This document shows, in pieces, positions 22,684 to 33,365 of a DNA stretch of 38,818 nt; positions within the stretch are counted from its first letter, which is position 1, and every line of letters starts with the position of its first letter. The position numbers and the translations under genes are program-made. The stretch comes from Chromera velia (lineage: Eukaryota > Sar > Chromeraceae), in contig JAHBMJ010004299.1 of the NCBI GenBank assembly GCA_018398765.1, positions 38,254-77,071 on the forward strand, given 5' to 3'. Below the pieces are notes generated by a model. The model ran no database searches. It was not told the origin of the DNA and was given only the letters and a program-made list of their open reading frames with translations.

Positions 22684-23799
22684 TTATTTAGTTTTGATGG
22701 AAACAAAACTCGGTTCCGGTCTCTTCAGATGTCTTTCATTCACGAAAAGTCGTTGTCTTTGTCGCTGAATTTTAGGGTCTTTCTTTCTCTTATCTCTCCT
22801 CTGTGTTCTCTTTGTTATCGGTCCGTTCAGACGTCCTGGGCGAACTGCGGTTGTGATCAGCTGACTCATGTACCTACCCTTGGGAGACTGATGTTTCCGA
22901 CAAATGGAACCTCTGCGTGGGTGAGTGTCTCCTTCAGCTGTTTCTCGGAGGCAGAATTGGGGATGTTCGTTATGAGGATCGAAATCACGCCAGCACCTGC
23001 CTCACGACAAACAGAAGGCAACAGAAAAAATAAACTCATGATTTGATCTTTTTTTTTTTTAATGTTCCGAAGATGGCAGATCTTGCTGCAGCCTCCGCCT
23101 AGCTCTGTCTTGTTTGTACTCACTTGCATCAGATGCGATCTCCCTCAAAGCTCTGTCTTGTTTGCACTCACTTGCATCAGATGCGATCTCCCTCAAAGCT
23201 CTGTCTTGTTTGTACTCACTTGCATCAGATGCGATTTCCCTCAAACTGAAGAACCCTATCGGATTCCATCTGAGGTCCTTGAAGGGGGTCGAAATGTCTC
23301 GCGGCACGTTCTGTACACACACACCCGTGATGAGTCCCCCTGGTGTATGCTGCTCCAGTTGAAGAACACATTGCCGAACGACCTCAACGTTTTCTCGCCC
23401 CCCTGAGCCAATGAGACCAACGAGTGCCCTTGCTCTCCCGTGAGCGACTCGAAGCAGCCGTCCATCTACCCCCCTGATAGGGGCTCCAGGAAACCCCCCC
23501 ACCGAGGAGCGGGAAACCACTTCCAAGAACCCAAAGCCTCCAAAATCTGTCTCCCCCTCCCCGGCAGTTTCTCCCAGCGCTTCCCTCATTGGAGCCCCTT
23601 CTTCATAGACCACCTGCGCAAATTTGTAGAGATCCTTTTGCGAGTACCCCACAGGCAGCACAAACCAGGCGAGCGGGTCATCGATCACGCGGTACGCGCC
23701 CCCGAAAGGACTGCCCGTCTCAGAACCAGCGGGGGATACACCTGCATGTGACACGAGGAGAAGAACCACAAAAAACAAGACAGAACAGAGCACAAACAT
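22684..23799 (-). CDS. Secreted or membrane protein with triplicated 5' splice site
   Basis: Start ATG 23799 gives a strong signal peptide (MFVLCSVLFFVVLLLVSHAG). A region of about 170 residues follows with RALVGLIGSGGRENVEVV and LITGVCVQNVPRDI. The exon can end at 23220, 23172 or 23124, because the GTGAGT donor is present three times in 48-bp tandem copies and all three leave phase 1. The next exon, 22996-22878, starts in matching phase (AGVISILITNIPNS), has a good pyrimidine tract before its AG, and ends at a GTAGGT donor in phase 0. A phase-0 exon 22800-22684 with a basic tail (RRDKRKKDPK) and a TAA stop is compatible and would end the protein. I do not recognise the family. First two exons fairly sure, last one tentative. 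Confidence 0.6.
23101..23244 (-). repeat. 48-bp direct repeat, three copies, spanning an exon/intron border
   Basis: Three head-to-tail 48-bp copies with one or two base differences. In the sense of the minus-strand gene each contains the exon end (GATGCAA) and a GTGAGT donor. If read through, each adds 16 residues of the type LREIASDASEYKQDRA without shifting the frame. Confidence 0.95.
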
Positions 23800-23936
23800 G
23801 AACCGCAGGAACAAACCATCGGCCAGACGTGAGACAATCACGACCCCCGCTTCCCCGCAGAGTAATCCGCAGTCAGGCTCGAAGAAACGCGCAGACGTGT
23901 CTGTGAGTCAAGTGTAAGTGTAAGTGTAAGTGAATG

Positions 23937-23952
23937 TGTGTGTGTGTGTGTG
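23937..23952. repeat. Short (GT)n run
   Basis: It lies between the stop of the helical-protein gene and the start of the secreted-protein gene, with a preceding AAGTGT-type imperfect repeat. Confidence 0.8.
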
Positions 23953-23992
23953 TTCTTTTTTGTGTCAACTGTGTGGCTCATAGAGATATAAT

Positions 23993-26880
23993 CTATAACC
24001 TGCCTGTAAGCGGTTGAGGATCGGCGTTGCTCTGTCCAGTGCAGGTCTCGCTCTCCAGCTCGTTCATGCGCTCGACAAGTTCCGCAGTCGTCACGGGATT
24101 CAGCGGCGCCATGTACTCCTGAACGCTCGTCAGGGATCCGCTGGCAGTCAGGTTGAGTCCATGCGGAGGTTTGAACCCCAGAGTCATTGCCCACCTCGTG
24201 AAGTCTGAGAAGTTGTGAACCCTTCTGCATGCAGAGATCAAACCGTGCAGGGCAGGGATGGGGGGCGCAAATCAAGTCGTCACAGAAAGAAAACTAGAAA
24301 GAAAGAAAATGCACAGCTCGATCGCGTGTGTAAACACAGTCACACACACACACACACACATACACACACACACACACACACATGCACAGAAAGAGAGAGA
24401 AGGAGAGAGAGAGAGAGAGAGAGAGAGTGAGAGAGAGAGAGAGAGAGAGGGAGAAAGAGAAGGGTATGGACTCCGAGAGAGGCTGCAGATTTCTGACTGT
24501 CAGTGACAGACATGCATGCAGGCTATATGTCTTTCTCTCTCTCCTTCGAAACATCTGTTGTTGTTTTTCACGTGCAGACAGGCAGATGGACGGATAGCTG
24601 GCAGACTTAAGAGACAGCTCGACAGACTTCATATTTCTTTTACTTTTTTTCTATTCTATAAGTTTGAACGAGAAAGTTTGAACGAGAAGGCTTGAATATA
24701 TGAGAGAGAGAGAGAGAGAGCTGCATCAAATGAATCGATTTTCATGTTGGAAAACAGAGACACAAAGAGTCGACCAAGCAAAGAGACACGTCAAAGTATG
24801 TTGGAAGATCGAGTGTGTGTTTACGCATCTGCATTTGTGTTTCACGGAATGTGTATGTGTGTATATGCGTCAGAAAAATTGCGTCGGAACGAGACAGAAA
24901 GATGGTGTCGGAACGTGTGAAGCGAGGAGAGAGGAGAGCACCGATGGAAAACGATAAAGAACTACGGATGAAAAGTTTCCTGCACAAAGACACAGTCAGA
25001 GAGAAAACTTTTCAAAGCGTTCACGCACGCTCACATCACAATAGAGATACACTGACCTGCGCAAACCGTTGACCTGGGCGGACAGGTGGATCTTTTTGGC
25101 AGTGATGTCCTTCATGAGAGCAGGAACGGCGAAACTTGCAGAAACCCGGTTCCCCCATTTCTCCCACTTGTCCATCAATACTTGTCTGACTTCCGATTCC
25201 TTCTCTGTGTACTACCCGATGTCCCCCCATCCCCACAACCATTGGATCAGCTTGACATCTTCTCCATCAACTGCACGTGAAAGAGAAAAAACGCAATTTC
25301 CTTGAAGAGCCCCTCGGATTGTGTCTCTCAGGGCGACACGAAGCTCTTCACACTCTGGAGGTGGGGGGGGGAGGCGGCCCTTCAACTCGAGATCGGAACG
25401 GTGCTCGGTGAGAGTCACTTCCAGTCTACGAATTCCTCGACTGTATTGGTCTGATTGGGTGTCTCTCCAGGGAAAAGGAGATTCTGTTGCTTCACAACGC
25501 ATCTGTAGGAGATCATGAAAGCGGTGCAACAGTTCTGCCCTTGCTGCAAGTCTTGGGGAGGGCAGTTGTTTTTTCTTGAGAAGCATTTTGATGCCTATGC
25601 TCACATCGTCATCACAGACTGTGCCTTTACTCGCTCTAATCAACAGAGCGTGTATGGTGTTTTCCGTCATTGCCTCCTTCCATCCCCCCTCTTCCCCATT
25701 CCATTCTTGGGTGGCCCACCGGAATCCCTCGACTCCATATGCTATTGCTGCTGCTGTCAGAAAGGGTATGGAAGGGCTCTCTGTGGTAGATGTTGGGGCG
25801 CCTGGAAGGGGAGCACCTTCCGACTGAAGGGAAAGTTGAAGTCGCAAAACACCATGCCCCTCCTCTCCGTTCAATTCACAAACAATTTGGGAACCCCATC
25901 TAAGGACCCGTTTGATCGTTTCTCTGCTGTTTTGCGAAGCTTGCCAGTTTGGGGATGATAGAGGTGGGTACTTGATTGATGGTTGAAGCTGTGAGGGCAA
26001 ACAACCGATCTGTCTGGTTCAAGGCCATCATTTTCATCAGTTGACTTTCTATAGGCAACTCTGTCCCGTCCGGAACACCCTCGATGGAGAGGTGATCCAA
26101 AGGCACATGGAGACCATCAGGGTGCCCTTCTTTGACCAGAGCTGCCAAATCCAGCAACGACACTGTTAGACGTCCGACCACCGTTTTTCTTTGAAGATGT
26201 GCGAGGATGCTGTAGTTCCCCCCCCGAAGGGCCCTCCATGCTAGTTCTCTCAAGAACGGCTCCATCCCTCCCATTCGAAGTGTCAAAATAAGTCTGAGCT
26301 TGTCTTCGAACCGAACTATGTCGCCGAAGGCTGCTGAGCCTCTTACCTCTGAAACAACAGTGGCTAACTGAAGCAGTTTCTGTCGAGAGAGGAAGGGAGA
26401 GGACGGGAAATGTTCAGGGGCCGGGGGATAGATTTGGAGACGGCCCACGTATCGCAGGTTCTGCACCCGTCTGCGCTCCATCAGGGCGAAGATGAGCGTG
26501 TCTATCTCGGGACGATTCGCTGTTGCGAGAATGCTCTGCAGGAGCTGCAAAAAGTTCTCCTCCGCGCCTACGAACATCCTGGCCACTTGAGTTACACGAA
26601 AACCGCTTATGCCTTGGCATGCGTCATCGTGATTCCTGCTGAGAAGCCGCAGGCTAACTGTGACGCCGGCTGCATCTAGTATCTTCTGCAGTGTAGGGGG
26701 GGGGACTTGACCAGTCTGCATAATATCCTCTTTCCGATTCAAGAAGAAACGTCTCGAGACTTGAAGGATGCCATGCCTTTGCCTTCAGGGATTGGGAGCC
26801 AGGCAAGGAGTTCCTTGAGGTCGCTTCCTTTGCAGGCTTCAAGCACGCCAGTGGACGGTCCAATCTTTCTTCGTACAATG
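23993..26880 (-). CDS. Multi-exon helical protein of unknown function
   Basis: The main exon runs from about 26714 (after an AG at 26715) to about 25960. It contains PTLQKILDAAG, FLQLLQSILATANRPEIDT and LAWRALRGGNYSILAHLQ, which suggest paired amphipathic helices. An exon in a second frame follows (about 25945-25240; ETIKRVLRWGSQIVCEL). It leads, across an in-frame TAG near 25218, into the exon ending at 25057 (QVLMDKWEKWG to NGLR). That exon splices in matching phase to 24224-23993 (VHNFSDFTRWAMTLGF, stop TAG). A further exon upstream (about 26880-26750, GVLEACKGSDLKELLAWL) fits through a 35-nt intron. The TAG and the frame change need short introns or mark decay. The helical style recalls organellar RNA-binding repeat proteins, but I see no diagnostic motif. 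Confidence 0.55.
24339..24452. repeat. Compound (CA)n(GA)n microsatellite in an intron
   Basis: CA repeats (24339-24382) are followed by GA repeats (24390-24452). It lies in the 24225-25056 intron of the minus-strand gene. In the sense of that gene it reads (TC)n then (TG)n. Confidence 0.9.
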
Positions 26881-27069
26881 CATAATATATCAATAGAAGT
26901 TAATTGAATTTACGTATACGTTCAATCTAGCTGACATATACATGCAGAGATGATGCATGAGAAAAATATAATGCAAGTCTGCATGTTCGCGCGCATTCGC
27001 GCGCGCGATGGCCATGCTTTTGTGTGCATGCTGCCAATTCCAATTCCAATGCATGTCCTCGGAACTCGA

Positions 27070-28755
27070 TCAGATCTCCGAAGATAGCATGAACTTGGGA
27101 GAGGTCCCACAAGATGAAGGACAGTTATCCGAGCTCTCCTCGTGCTTGTGCACGATTCCTTCGGTCACCTGTACATTCCCAACGGGCACGTCCCTTTCTT
27201 CCTTGGTGCTTTTCAGAATTCCCAAGGGGCGCGCGCGTTCGCAGAGTCTCTGCCGTCTCGTCTTTGTATTTTCTGAGGAGGTGCTTGTGGAAGAGGAAGG
27301 AATCGAAAGGTATTGGCAATAGGTTTCCTTGTCAACGAGAGGCGTGCGAGAAAGATTTCCCCTGTGCGTCTGGAACGACAAACACAATGATAGGTGGTCA
27401 GTCCACACGCTCTGATAATTAACCGCCCGGTGTTCTCGGAGGTGATTTCTGTGTTCCGTGTGCTGCTCCATGCTGCTCCTCTGTGCTGGATTTTCACGCT
27501 TGAACAGTGGTCACGGACATTGGCCATGCTGCTTTGCTTCCTGGCTTTATGCTTGCTTGCTGGACGCAGGGAGAGGACCACTCGGGCCTTTTCCCTCGGA
27601 GTCTTCCTCCTCGTCTAGTTTTTTGGCCATCCTCACTCATGCAAGACCCACCCCAGAGGTCCGTCCGCACACTGAAAGAAATGCAGACTTCAGCGCAAGT
27701 TCATTTTCGCCTGGCACGTACAAGCTCACCAGAAGGGGCTCATTTTTCAGTGTCGTGATCTTCCTTTCTTGGTTCTTCAGGTCACCTTCGATCACGACCT
27801 CTGTTCATGTATGCAGCTTTGTTTTGCGTCTGCGCCCTGCAGGACTTTTCAAGCTTGGCGTCTACCCGGGACGGTTTCGGTTCGGCCTTGCTCCTCTTAC
27901 ACTTCGTCAAGGCAGTCAGTCTTCGAACCAACTTGTTTTTTTTTTGGAGAACTGGAGAGAGAAAGACGAGGCTGCCAGGAGAAAACGAAACGGAGGAAGT
28001 GAGAGGGAGGAAGGGTGGGAGAGACGGGTGCACCTAATGTGTCCTGTATGCTATAGTGTAGTTTGACGAGAGATCCAAAGCAGCTGAGGAGATATGGCCG
28101 AAACATCCATGTCGTTGAATGAAAAACAAAAAAGGCACAGTTCCGAAAGGCCAGCAAAGGCAATTGGAATGTCATTCAATTGAAGAATCGAAAGGGAACG
28201 GAAAGGAAATCGTTGAGCTCACTACTTGCGCTTTCATTGTTTCTTTCTCGGATACTTTCTTCTGTATCTCGCTCTTCCACCGACTGACGGATGATGCCTC
28301 CCTTTTCGCATGCATGCAGGGGCGCTTTCGGTACTCTCTCCCCAAACTGGACCTCTCAGGTCAGTCAGTCAGTCAGTCAGTCAGTCACAAGAGGCAGTAG
28401 AGAAGAGAAAAAGCGTTGAGTCGGAGAAAAGGACAAAGAGGGGGGGCTGGAGGTGAGGCATAACGAGAGACAAAGCCTCTTTCTTTGTTTCATTGGTTAC
28501 TCAGGGTGTGCCGGCAGTAACATGATTTTCCTTCGTTTTCTTGCACCTCCCTCCCTCCCTCCCTCTTCTGTCTGTCCGTCCGTCCGTCCGTCCAACCTTT
28601 TTGTCTTATCTCTTCCTGTCTCGACACCACCCCGCTGCTTGTTTCCTATTTCGACTCCTTCCCCCCCCCCTTGTTTTCTTCTTTAGAAAGGAGAGCGCGG
28701 CTTCGTACTTTTTGCGGCATGCAGCCAGAGGGACGAGGTCGTACCCCCTGCTTTG

Positions 28756-28823
<68 letters not shown>

Positions 28824-28888
28824 TGAGCTGAAAGTGGCCGGGTGCTGGCTTGCACAAGCAATAGAATGAGACAGAGAAGAGCTTCCAT
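27070..28888 (-). CDS. Probable multi-exon gene of unknown function (tentative)
   Basis: Three coding-like blocks share this strand. The 3' block starts after an AG near 27370 and ends at TGA 27072-27070. It is Ser/Thr/Glu-rich (SSTSTSSENTKTRRQR). A middle block after an AG near 27634 reads WGGSCMSEDGQKTRR. A third block (about 27950-27784, LVRRLTALTKCKRSKAEPK to AAYMNRGRDR) starts after a pyrimidine tract with AG. It ends at GTGACC in phase 2, which agrees with the next block. A possible first exon with a signal-peptide-like start (MEALLCLILLLVQ, ATG at 28888) is separated from these by a microsatellite. The link between middle and 3' blocks is not resolved, and more than one gene could be present. 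Confidence 0.35.
28759..28820. repeat. Compound (TC)n(TG)n microsatellite
   Basis: TC repeats run directly into TG repeats. It is the same compound type as in the introns near 24400 and 37700. Confidence 0.9.
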
Positions 28889-29031
28889 GTACCCTCGCAC
28901 AGTCCCTTTGCACCGACAGTATTTATTGCCTTTCTGGCAGTGTTGTGTTGCCCCCTGGTCTCTTGATCTTATTTTGAATACACCTGGTTCTGCCCGCGTG
29001 CGAAAGAAGCAAGAAATCTGCCCCGCCTTCC

Positions 29032-30470
29032 TCATAGCGAGATTGCTGTGTTCCTGGCTGTCTGCAGAATTTTCTCTTGGAGCTCAAAAACTTCGGCTTC
29101 TTCTATCACTCCTAGCCTCCAACGATGTTCTGTCGGATCCTCTCGAAACTCTGAAATGCGGTCCGTCAGCAGACTGCCAGTCCATTTTCTTTTGAATGAA
29201 CCGCTGCCGCGTCGCCCCTGCCTTGCATGCAGAATTATTTTACCTTTCTGCTTCCTTTTCTCTCGTTCGCAGTCGTCGATTTTGAGTGTCTGAGGCAGAA
29301 GAGAGAGAGGAGAGAGGGGGTGGAGAGAGGGAAGGCGACAGACAGATAGACCAGAACGGAGCGGACTTTCCCCATGCGAATTTCTTTGGCCTGTTTCCAC
29401 AAGTCCCCACAAAAGCAGCTGATTTCTTTTGTGATTGGCTTCTTTCTTTCGATCTATTTCTGATTGGCGAGGGCACTCTTTGGGACGTTAGCTTCTCATG
29501 GCTGCTGCCATGCAGGAAGTTTGTTTGTTTGTTTGTTTGTTTGGAGGGGAGGGAGACGTGGGATTGATTCATCGTCTGCCATCGACAGGGGCCGAATTTG
29601 TTCTAGTTCATACAGCTTTTCCATTTTCATCCGCTTGAATCGAAAGCACACAAATATATTCTCGGCGCGCTTGCAGGACCTCACGTCTGTCGTGGCGATC
29701 GTCTGCCGGTCCTCACAAGATTGTTGAGGACTGCAGGCTACAGGTGTGGGGGACGACCTGCTGTGTTTCTGAAGTCTCTCGATCTCTCTAGTCAGTCCTC
29801 GGATCCTTGTCTGAATAGCTTTTATGGGGGGAAGAACAGTGATCGAAAAAAACAATTCCACTCAGTCCACACTTGAGCGTCTGCAAGGAAGGCATTTGGA
29901 TTTAGTGGCGCCCTTGCAAGGACGCCAAGTTGACTGCATGCATGGGAGGCAGATGCATCGCTGCACATCGATTCGATCCACACTCCGGGCTAACGGGGCA
30001 GCTCAGTAAACCGTTCTCTATTTGGTTGAATCCATCCCCCGTCTTTTTTCTTCCCTTTTTTGGTGTCTTGTTTTCAGTCAGCTTTCCCGTCTTCCTTTCC
30101 AAGAGGGAGTGCACTGGTTGAGAATTGCAACGCGTCCATCACCATACACTAGCTCTTCGGAATCATCCTTGAAGTATGACTGCATGCAGAATGCGAACTG
30201 GGAGACTCCGAGGGAGGATCTCTTCTGCATTCCCTTCCGCCTTCTCTTGAAGTCCTCAACCTGCAGGGTCGGTCAGGGAAGAAGCGAGAGAGACATGCAG
30301 TAGAGAAGTGTGGGGGGGGTCGGGTGTTTTTTCTTCAGCATTCTCAATGAAGTGATGGGATGCGGAAGTGGATGTACACAAAGAGAAAACAAGTATTGTG
30401 CTAAAAGAACCAAAAATCTGATGACCATCTCCCCATTGTCATCGAGTCTTCCGTCTGAGCTGCACCACAT
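29032..30470 (-). CDS. Small coiled-coil protein with hydrophobic N-terminus, 5 exons
   Basis: Start is ATG 30470, or ATG 30428 (MVIRFLVLLAQYLFSLC, signal-peptide-like). Exon 1 ends at 30378. Exon 2 is 30260 to about 30150 or 30143 (VEDFKRRRKGMQKRSSLGV, FCMQSYFKDDSEELV). Exon 3 is about 29818/29810 to 29685 (TRIRGLTREIERLQKHS). Exon 4 is 29289-29244 (TLKIDDCEREKRKQK). Exon 5 is 29150-29032 (EFREDPTEHRWRLGV, ELQEKILQTA, stop TGA). GT/AG sites and phases agree at each junction, with two equivalent choices between exons 2 and 3. The 29243-29151 intron has a CTGAC branch-like site before its AG. The mature protein, about 150 residues, is charged and probably coiled-coil. Family not recognised. 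The start lies close to and divergent from the LRR gene. Confidence 0.5.
29519..29541. repeat. (GTTT)n repeat
   Basis: About five GTTT units, inside the 29290-29684 intron of the minus-strand coiled-coil gene. Confidence 0.9.
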
Positions 30471-30565
30471 CCGTGACCCGGCCAGAAATCCACACGTGGA
30501 CGTCTCTCTCTTCCTTTAATTCAATTATTGCTTGCCGTGCAGACAACTTCCTTCGCTCAGGGGCA

Positions 30566-33004
30566 ATGGAGACCCTTAGCTCGGCCCTTCACGCTGGCTC
30601 CCTTTCAGCCCTCCTAAGGCTGGACGTCAGCAGGAACCCGCTTGGGCCTCCTGGAGTGGTCGCGCTGGCGAGAGGCCTCGGGGCCGTTCCTGGGGTTCTG
30701 CCCCTGCAGAGACTCGAGCTGCGTGCTACTCGTGCTCTTGCAGAGGGCATCCAGGCTCTCTCAGACGCACTCAAACAGAAGACAACTGTGAATCTCGAAT
30801 CTCTCGATGTTGGGGAGAACCATATGAGGGCAGAGGGGGTGAAGGGATTGGCCTCTGCTGCGGAGGCCGATGGTGTCCCTAGGCTGAGGGTTCTTCGTCT
30901 GGACTCTAACCGCTGTACAGAAGACGCGCGGTCTGAAACCGACGTCAGCGGACTCTCCAAGTTGCTTTGTTCTTCAAAGCTTTCGGAGATCGAAGAATTA
31001 GACCTTCGTGCTAGCGGTTCGGGCCCCCATGCTGCCCGTGTGTGTGCAGAAGCCGTAGCGTCAGAACATCTTCCGAAGCTCCGATCCCTGAAGTGCTCCG
31101 AGAAAAATTCCGCCTTCGACCGGCAGGCCCTCACGACGCTTGTCAACGCAGTAGCGGCCGGTCGTACGGGGCCGCTCCACGCCCTTGACGTCAGTTGCGA
31201 CGAATCTGAAGGAGAGGTGGAAGGGGAAGAGGGCAATGCAGAGGCGAGTGAGGCGCTCGCCCACGCGGTCGCTTCTTGCCGCGATCATCTTTCTCAGCTG
31301 ACCGAGCTTAAGTGGCAAGAGAGATCTCCCTGTTTTAGCCAGAGTTTTGTGAAACTCATGCAGAATCTGGCTGGAGGGGCAGCCCCCCTTCTCCGCTTAT
31401 TGGAGGTCGTGACTCACGACGACGATGACCCTGATGATGATGATGATGATCTGATTGTGGACAATGACCCCGGGGGCAGAGCCGATGAGGGCCTTCATGC
31501 CCTCGCAGAAGGGTTGAGTGAGGGCAAGCTGTCAGGGCTCGAAGGCTTGAGTTTGGATTGCCGTTCTAGTCACTTGTCTGTTTCTACTCTGTCCGCACTA
31601 GGCGGAGCTGTGGGTAGCGTCAGCGTTCCTAGTCTACAGAAGTTGGAGTTAAAGTGGTATGATGATGGGAATGATGGGTTGAGAGGGTTTTCAGAGGGTT
31701 TGGGGTCTGGCCGTCTCCCCTGTCTCCGTCATCTCTGTCTGAATGTCTGCTGTGATGAGGTTGAGGGGTGTAGGGCGTTTGGTCGAGTTTTGAGCACTCA
31801 GTCTGACAGGTTTCCTTCCCTCCGAGTGCTGCAATTGGAATGGGATCACGATAATGCTCTTCTCTGTCTTTGTGAAGGCATCTCAGAAGGGAGCCTCCCC
31901 CAGTTTTTGAAAGTCGACCTGACCCTTTGTGAAAAGGAAGGAGCAGAGGAGCGGGGGGACTCGTCGGTGAGTGCATTGGCGGGGGTGATTCGTGGGGGAA
32001 AGATCGCAGGATTACAGAAGCTCGAGTTTCGATCAAAGCCAGGTCTGTCAAGAGACGTTGGAAGGGAATTGGGGGCGTCCCTGACCCATTCCCAAGTCTG
32101 CCTTTCCTCATTGAGAGAACTTGTGTTTGGTGAACCCATCTTCATGGGGGGGCAAGCGGCACAGGGTGAGGGGTTTGGGTCGTTCTTGAGTGCCCTTGTT
32201 GAAGGGCCCAATACGCTCCCGGCGCTCGAAATGGTAATTAATCAGTATCACTTTAACCAACTCTGCCGAATCTGCCTTGATGAGGCCGGATGTCAAGCAG
32301 TAGCAAAAGGAATCACCGAGAAGAAGTTTCCATCCTTAAAGAAACTCCACCTTGATTGTAGAGATGTGGGACCGGTGGGCGTTCAAGTTTTGGGGGTTGC
32401 ACTCTCGTCTCCTCATGCTTCGACTTTGCGTTCCTTGTCGATTGAACTCGGATTCAATTTGCCGGGCGCTCCAGCGGCCCCCGGGGAAGTGGGGATGTTT
32501 TCAATGGCGCTTGCTTCAGGGAGTTTGTCTGGCTTGCACGAGCTCTTTGTAGAGACAAATTTTGATATTGAGGGGGTGAGGGCTCTGTGCACGGGCCTTA
32601 GTAGTTTTAAGCTTTCCTCACTTCGTTCCCTAAACTTTTCGTTCTTCCATCTTGATCCTGAGAAGGTCCGAGAGCTCGCTCAGGTCCTTGACGCAGAGAA
32701 GCTGCCCTGTCTGCAGGATCTCAACCTCAGCAGGCACCCCCAATTTCCCATCCCCGCACTGGGGAATGAAGGGCTCAGAATCCTCTCTGATGCCTGGCTC
32801 CAACGCACACCCCCGCCGTTAGAAAAATTGGGCCTGAGAAGAGCTGGCCTCACCGATGAGAGCGCCCCCTCCCTCATGGCATTGCTAGGTTCCGGGAGAC
32901 TACGGTTTCTTGCTGCTGTCGATCTGGCCGGGAACGAATTCAGTGATCCCATATGGGAGATGCTGAAAGCGGCATTTGTCTGTGTGAGAGAATCGAAACG
33001 GTAA
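30566..33004 (+). CDS. Leucine-rich-repeat protein, ribonuclease-inhibitor type
   Basis: From ATG 30566 the frame gives 812 residues of RNI-like LRRs of about 28-35 residues. The repeating pattern is L-x-x-L-x-L then a Gly plus L-x-x-L-x-x-G/A-L helix, for example LLRLDVSRNPLGPPGVVALA at the start and AAVDLAGNEFSDPIWEML at the end. An acidic loop of nine or more Asp lies near residue 284-302. It is probably a cytosolic protein-interaction surface; no catalytic domain or membrane segment is seen. The frame is open upstream of the ATG to 30473, and a good 3' splice site (CTTGCCGTGCAG at about 30540) precedes an LRR-like DNFLRSGAMETL. So the ATG may be internal and an upstream exon missing. The stop TAA overlaps a GTAAGA that could be a donor, so a further 3' exon is possible. 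Confidence 0.8.
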   Translation: METLSSALHAGSLSALLRLDVSRNPLGPPGVVALARGLGAVPGVLPLQRLELRATRALAEGIQALSDALKQKTTVNLESLDVGENHMRAEGVKGLASAAEADGVPRLRVLRLDSNRCTEDARSETDVSGLSKLLCSSKLSEIEELDLRASGSGPHAARVCAEAVASEHLPKLRSLKCSEKNSAFDRQALTTLVNAVAAGRTGPLHALDVSCDESEGEVEGEEGNAEASEALAHAVASCRDHLSQLTELKWQERSPCFSQSFVKLMQNLAGGAAPLLRLLEVVTHDDDDPDDDDDDLIVDNDPGGRADEGLHALAEGLSEGKLSGLEGLSLDCRSSHLSVSTLSALGGAVGSVSVPSLQKLELKWYDDGNDGLRGFSEGLGSGRLPCLRHLCLNVCCDEVEGCRAFGRVLSTQSDRFPSLRVLQLEWDHDNALLCLCEGISEGSLPQFLKVDLTLCEKEGAEERGDSSVSALAGVIRGGKIAGLQKLEFRSKPGLSRDVGRELGASLTHSQVCLSSLRELVFGEPIFMGGQAAQGEGFGSFLSALVEGPNTLPALEMVINQYHFNQLCRICLDEAGCQAVAKGITEKKFPSLKKLHLDCRDVGPVGVQVLGVALSSPHASTLRSLSIELGFNLPGAPAAPGEVGMFSMALASGSLSGLHELFVETNFDIEGVRALCTGLSSFKLSSLRSLNFSFFHLDPEKVRELAQVLDAEKLPCLQDLNLSRHPQFPIPALGNEGLRILSDAWLQRTPPPLEKLGLRRAGLTDESAPSLMALLGSGRLRFLAAVDLAGNEFSDPIWEMLKAAFVCVRESKR

Positions 33005-33046
33005 GAAACACTTTGAAATTCATCAAACCTAGCATCAAGCTGTGTG

Positions 33047-33357
33047 CAGGGTAGGGGAAAAGGTAGGTTATGAGGTTAGGTTATAGGTTATTGGCCCTTC
33101 AGTTATGATAACCGGTCATAACCGGCGGTTAACCGGGTTAACCGGTAAGAGCTAATAAAAATAACTTCAAACAAGCAAAAAATTACCGAAAACATAATAA
33201 AACGATTGCAAAACTTAGTTATGAGAACTGAAAAGATATAAAGAATCATATTTTTCTTAGTATGTAGACTATAAACACAATCAAACAAGTGGTTATATAA
33301 ATCAAAAATGGCTTTTCATTAAAAATGGTTCAGTTAATAACCTATTTCCTATCCCTG
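33047..33357. mobile_element. hAT-like MITE, about 311 bp
   Basis: The left end reads CAGGGTAGGGGAAAAGGTAGG and the right end, reverse-complemented, reads CAGGGATAGGAAATAGGTTA, an imperfect terminal inverted repeat. The element is flanked by near-identical 8-bp sequences (GCTGTGTG at 33039-33046, CCTGTGTG at 33358-33365). CAGGG termini and an 8-bp target duplication are typical of hAT elements. The interior is AT-rich, has repeated GGTTAACC/CCGGTTA palindromes near 33105-33150 and has no coding capacity, so it would need a transposase in trans. It sits 42 bp after the LRR gene stop. Confidence 0.6.
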
Positions 33358-33365
33358 CCTGTGTG

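Noticed and set aside
25036-25242. CCCH-zinc-finger-like string (CKFRRSCSHEGHHC) on the minus strand
   Set aside because: The spacing does not fit C-x8-C-x5-C-x3-H, and the overlapping frame is the one whose phase joins correctly to the next exon.
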